Positions 62,514 through 64,000 of a stretch of DNA of 64,000 nt are shown in pieces. A model generated the notes under the pieces. The model was not told where the DNA came from and ran no database searches. It saw only the letters and a program-made list of their open reading frames with translations. Position numbers and translations under genes: made by a program. The DNA is taken from contig CAKMKH010000017.1 in assembly GCA_927441705.1 (NCBI GenBank), positions 1-64,000 of the forward strand, given 5' to 3'. The stretch is from an uncultured Acholeplasmataceae bacterium (GTDB taxonomy: Bacteria > Bacillota_I > Bacilli_A > Acholeplasmatales > Acholeplasmataceae). Position 1 is the first letter of the stretch. Each line of letters opens with the position of its first letter.

Positions 62514-64000
62514 TTAATTATTTAAAATATCAACAATAACATCTTCATCATATAAATCAGCCATATCCAAAACATAATCTGGAACAATACCAAACTCATT
62601 ACTATTATATATATATGGATCTTCTTCAGTACCACTACCTGTACGATATGCGCTTATATTATTTGAACTCATTGTAAATGCAGTACCGTTTGGTAATAAG
62701 ATTGGTGTGATTGATGATGCGCCTCCGCCAGATTGAACACCTAAAATTGGGCCTAAATTGTTTTCCATGAAAATTGTAGCTAATGAATTAGCTGCACTAA
62801 ATGTAACTTTTGAAGTTAATAATGACCAATTTAAGTTTGGATAAGTTGGTGTTCCATTAATCACAACATAACTACTTGATGCGCCACCAGTATCTCCGTC
62901 TATACCACTTACTCTAAATGGTTGATCAGTAACAAATCCAACGATACGGTATAATGCACCAACGTTTCCACCAGTATTATATGTTAAATCTAGTGTAACG
63001 TTTTGTAGGCTAGGTGATTCAGCTAATATTTTTTCCATTACCATTTCTAGGAAAACTGCACTATCAGAATTCACTAAACCTTCAACATCTACTATTAACG
63101 GCCAAGGACTTTCGAAATCTATAGGTTTTTTGTTAACAACGCTGACATAGAACAAATCATAGTCAACATCAAATTCAACTTGAACCATGTAGTCCACTTC
63201 ACCAACAGTCATCTCATAATAACCATTTTCTTTAGATTTATTTGTTGATGTCTCATCATTTACATAAGTGTAACCAAATGTGATAAGTGCTGCTTCATAA
63301 GCATCTTTATCTGCTAATTGTGCACCTTTAATTAATATTTCTATCATGTCATCTTTATCATCGCTTGAGTTGTAGTAGAAAAATTTATTTCCTACTGAAA
63401 TTGTTGGTAATATTAGTGAAATGTCATCTACACTAAAGACATCAGATGCAATGATTTCATCATATACAGCACTTTCTTCAATATCAGCTGTAACAAAACT
63501 ATCATATGTTATCATTACTGATGTTTTTGCATCATCTAAGAACCAATATAGTGGACGATTTGCTACAGAACCCCATTTTGCAACGATTTCATCTTGTACA
63601 TCAAAGAATCCAGTGCCGTCACCTTGATACCAGTTCATACCTCTAGCTCCCAATTGACCTACAGATGTTAACTCTGGACCGCCCCATGTTGATTTATTGA
63701 AATATGATGGATATCCATAACTAGTATGAAGTTCATCAATTTGTTTATTAATCATTACAAATAATGCGTCATCAAAATCCTCTGGATCATCAGTTAATAG
63801 ACCATCGATATTTGATATTAACATATCTTTATAAGTCTCAACTTCCATAATGTCTTTTAATCCATAAAAGTAATCTAGATTAAATGTCAACATATTGAAA
63901 TTATGGATTACTAAATCAGCTGGCATTTTTGAGTTATTTAATGAAGATGCTTTCATAGTTCTATATTCTACTGAACTAGAATCTGGTAGTGCATAAATAC
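62514..64000 (-). CDS. S41-type peptidase-like protein, 5' end outside window
   Basis: The reading frame continues to the window edge without a stop, so the N-terminus is missing. The C-terminal half shows the S41 (C-terminal processing peptidase-like) core: NVTLDLTYNTGGNVGALYRIVGFV and then KVTFSAANSLATIFMENNLGPILGVQSGGG, with the probable nucleophilic Ser in TFSAAN. It is likely an external protein of the same surface proteolysis set as the trypsin-like lipoproteins. It is convergent to nothing, with oppA downstream on the same strand. Confidence 0.75.
   Translation of the reverse strand, partial: IYALPDSSSVEYRTMKASSLNNSKMPADLVIHNFNMLTFNLDYFYGLKDIMEVETYKDMLISNIDGLLTDDPEDFDDALFVMINKQIDELHTSYGYPSYFNKSTWGGPELTSVGQLGARGMNWYQGDGTGFFDVQDEIVAKWGSVANRPLYWFLDDAKTSVMITYDSFVTADIEESAVYDEIIASDVFSVDDISLILPTISVGNKFFYYNSSDDKDDMIEILIKGAQLADKDAYEAALITFGYTYVNDETSTNKSKENGYYEMTVGEVDYMVQVEFDVDYDLFYVSVVNKKPIDFESPWPLIVDVEGLVNSDSAVFLEMVMEKILAESPSLQNVTLDLTYNTGGNVGALYRIVGFVTDQPFRVSGIDGDTGGASSSYVVINGTPTYPNLNWSLLTSKVTFSAANSLATIFMENNLGPILGVQSGGGASSITPILLPNGTAFTMSSNNISAYRTGSGTEEDPYIYNSNEFGIVPDYVLDMADLYDEDVIVDILNN

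Overview
The window is about 64 kb of low-GC chromosomal DNA from a wall-less Firmicutes relative, most likely an Acholeplasma-type mollicute. The 16S fragment looks Acholeplasma-like. Informational genes are mollicute/Firmicutes-like. UGA is a real stop codon here (for example in the ATGA stop/start overlap between parB and the next gene), which separates it from Mycoplasma and Spiroplasma. The genus is inferred by eye, not from a search. Almost all genes read leftwards (minus strand), with tight operons, ATGA overlaps and many clear intrinsic terminators.

Layout. 0.1-1.9 kb: parA-parB and a DUF951 gene, as found near oriC in Firmicutes. 2.0-3.3 kb: tRNA-Tyr, then an odd rRNA locus with two facing rRNA promoters and leaders and only the 5' half of one 16S gene between them. 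3.5-11.2 kb: rseP-dxr-cdsA-uppS and frr-pyrH-tsf-rpsB. 11.3-16 kb: dut, NUDIX, a Xer recombinase, trmFO, a THF-riboswitch-controlled folate ECF component, and ung. 16-20.6 kb: the most interesting region. A canonical promoter and a c-di-GMP-I-type riboswitch with a terminator precede two TasA/camelysin-like secreted proteins, a protein with eight CBM5/12-like modules, and three paralogous S26B (SipW-type) signal peptidases, of which only one keeps the catalytic serine. 20.7-30 kb: gapA, a CYTH protein, spx, pepF, T-box-controlled trpS and tyrS, a diacylglycerol kinase and ccpA. 30-33 kb: the rplS, trmD, rimM, khpA and rpsP region with ribosomal-protein promoters. 33-39 kb: RNA-modification genes, def, thiI, a methionine sulfoxide reductase and rpsD. 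39-44 kb: tpiA, an HPr-like protein, an XRE-cupin regulator, pgk, a short ComK homologue, an msmK-type ATPase and a PucR-type regulator. 44.3-50.7 kb: an active/degenerate pair of trypsin-like lipoproteins and the complete suf operon (sufC-D-S-U-B). 50.8-51 kb: a structured small RNA candidate, possibly 6S. 51-64 kb: membrane proteins of unknown function, a full oligopeptide ABC transporter (oppA-B-C-D-F) with large lineage-specific insertions, and the 3' part of an S41-type peptidase gene that runs off the window.

How it fits together. The organism appears to do glycolysis, make isoprenoids by the MEP route, take up folate and peptides, and control carbon use through CcpA (ccpA, an HPr-like protein and several cre-like sites are present). 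The riboswitch-controlled secretion cluster suggests that c-di-GMP governs a surface or matrix layer in a bacterium without a cell wall. That is my main proposal for an undescribed system. No CRISPR array, insertion sequence or prophage was seen.
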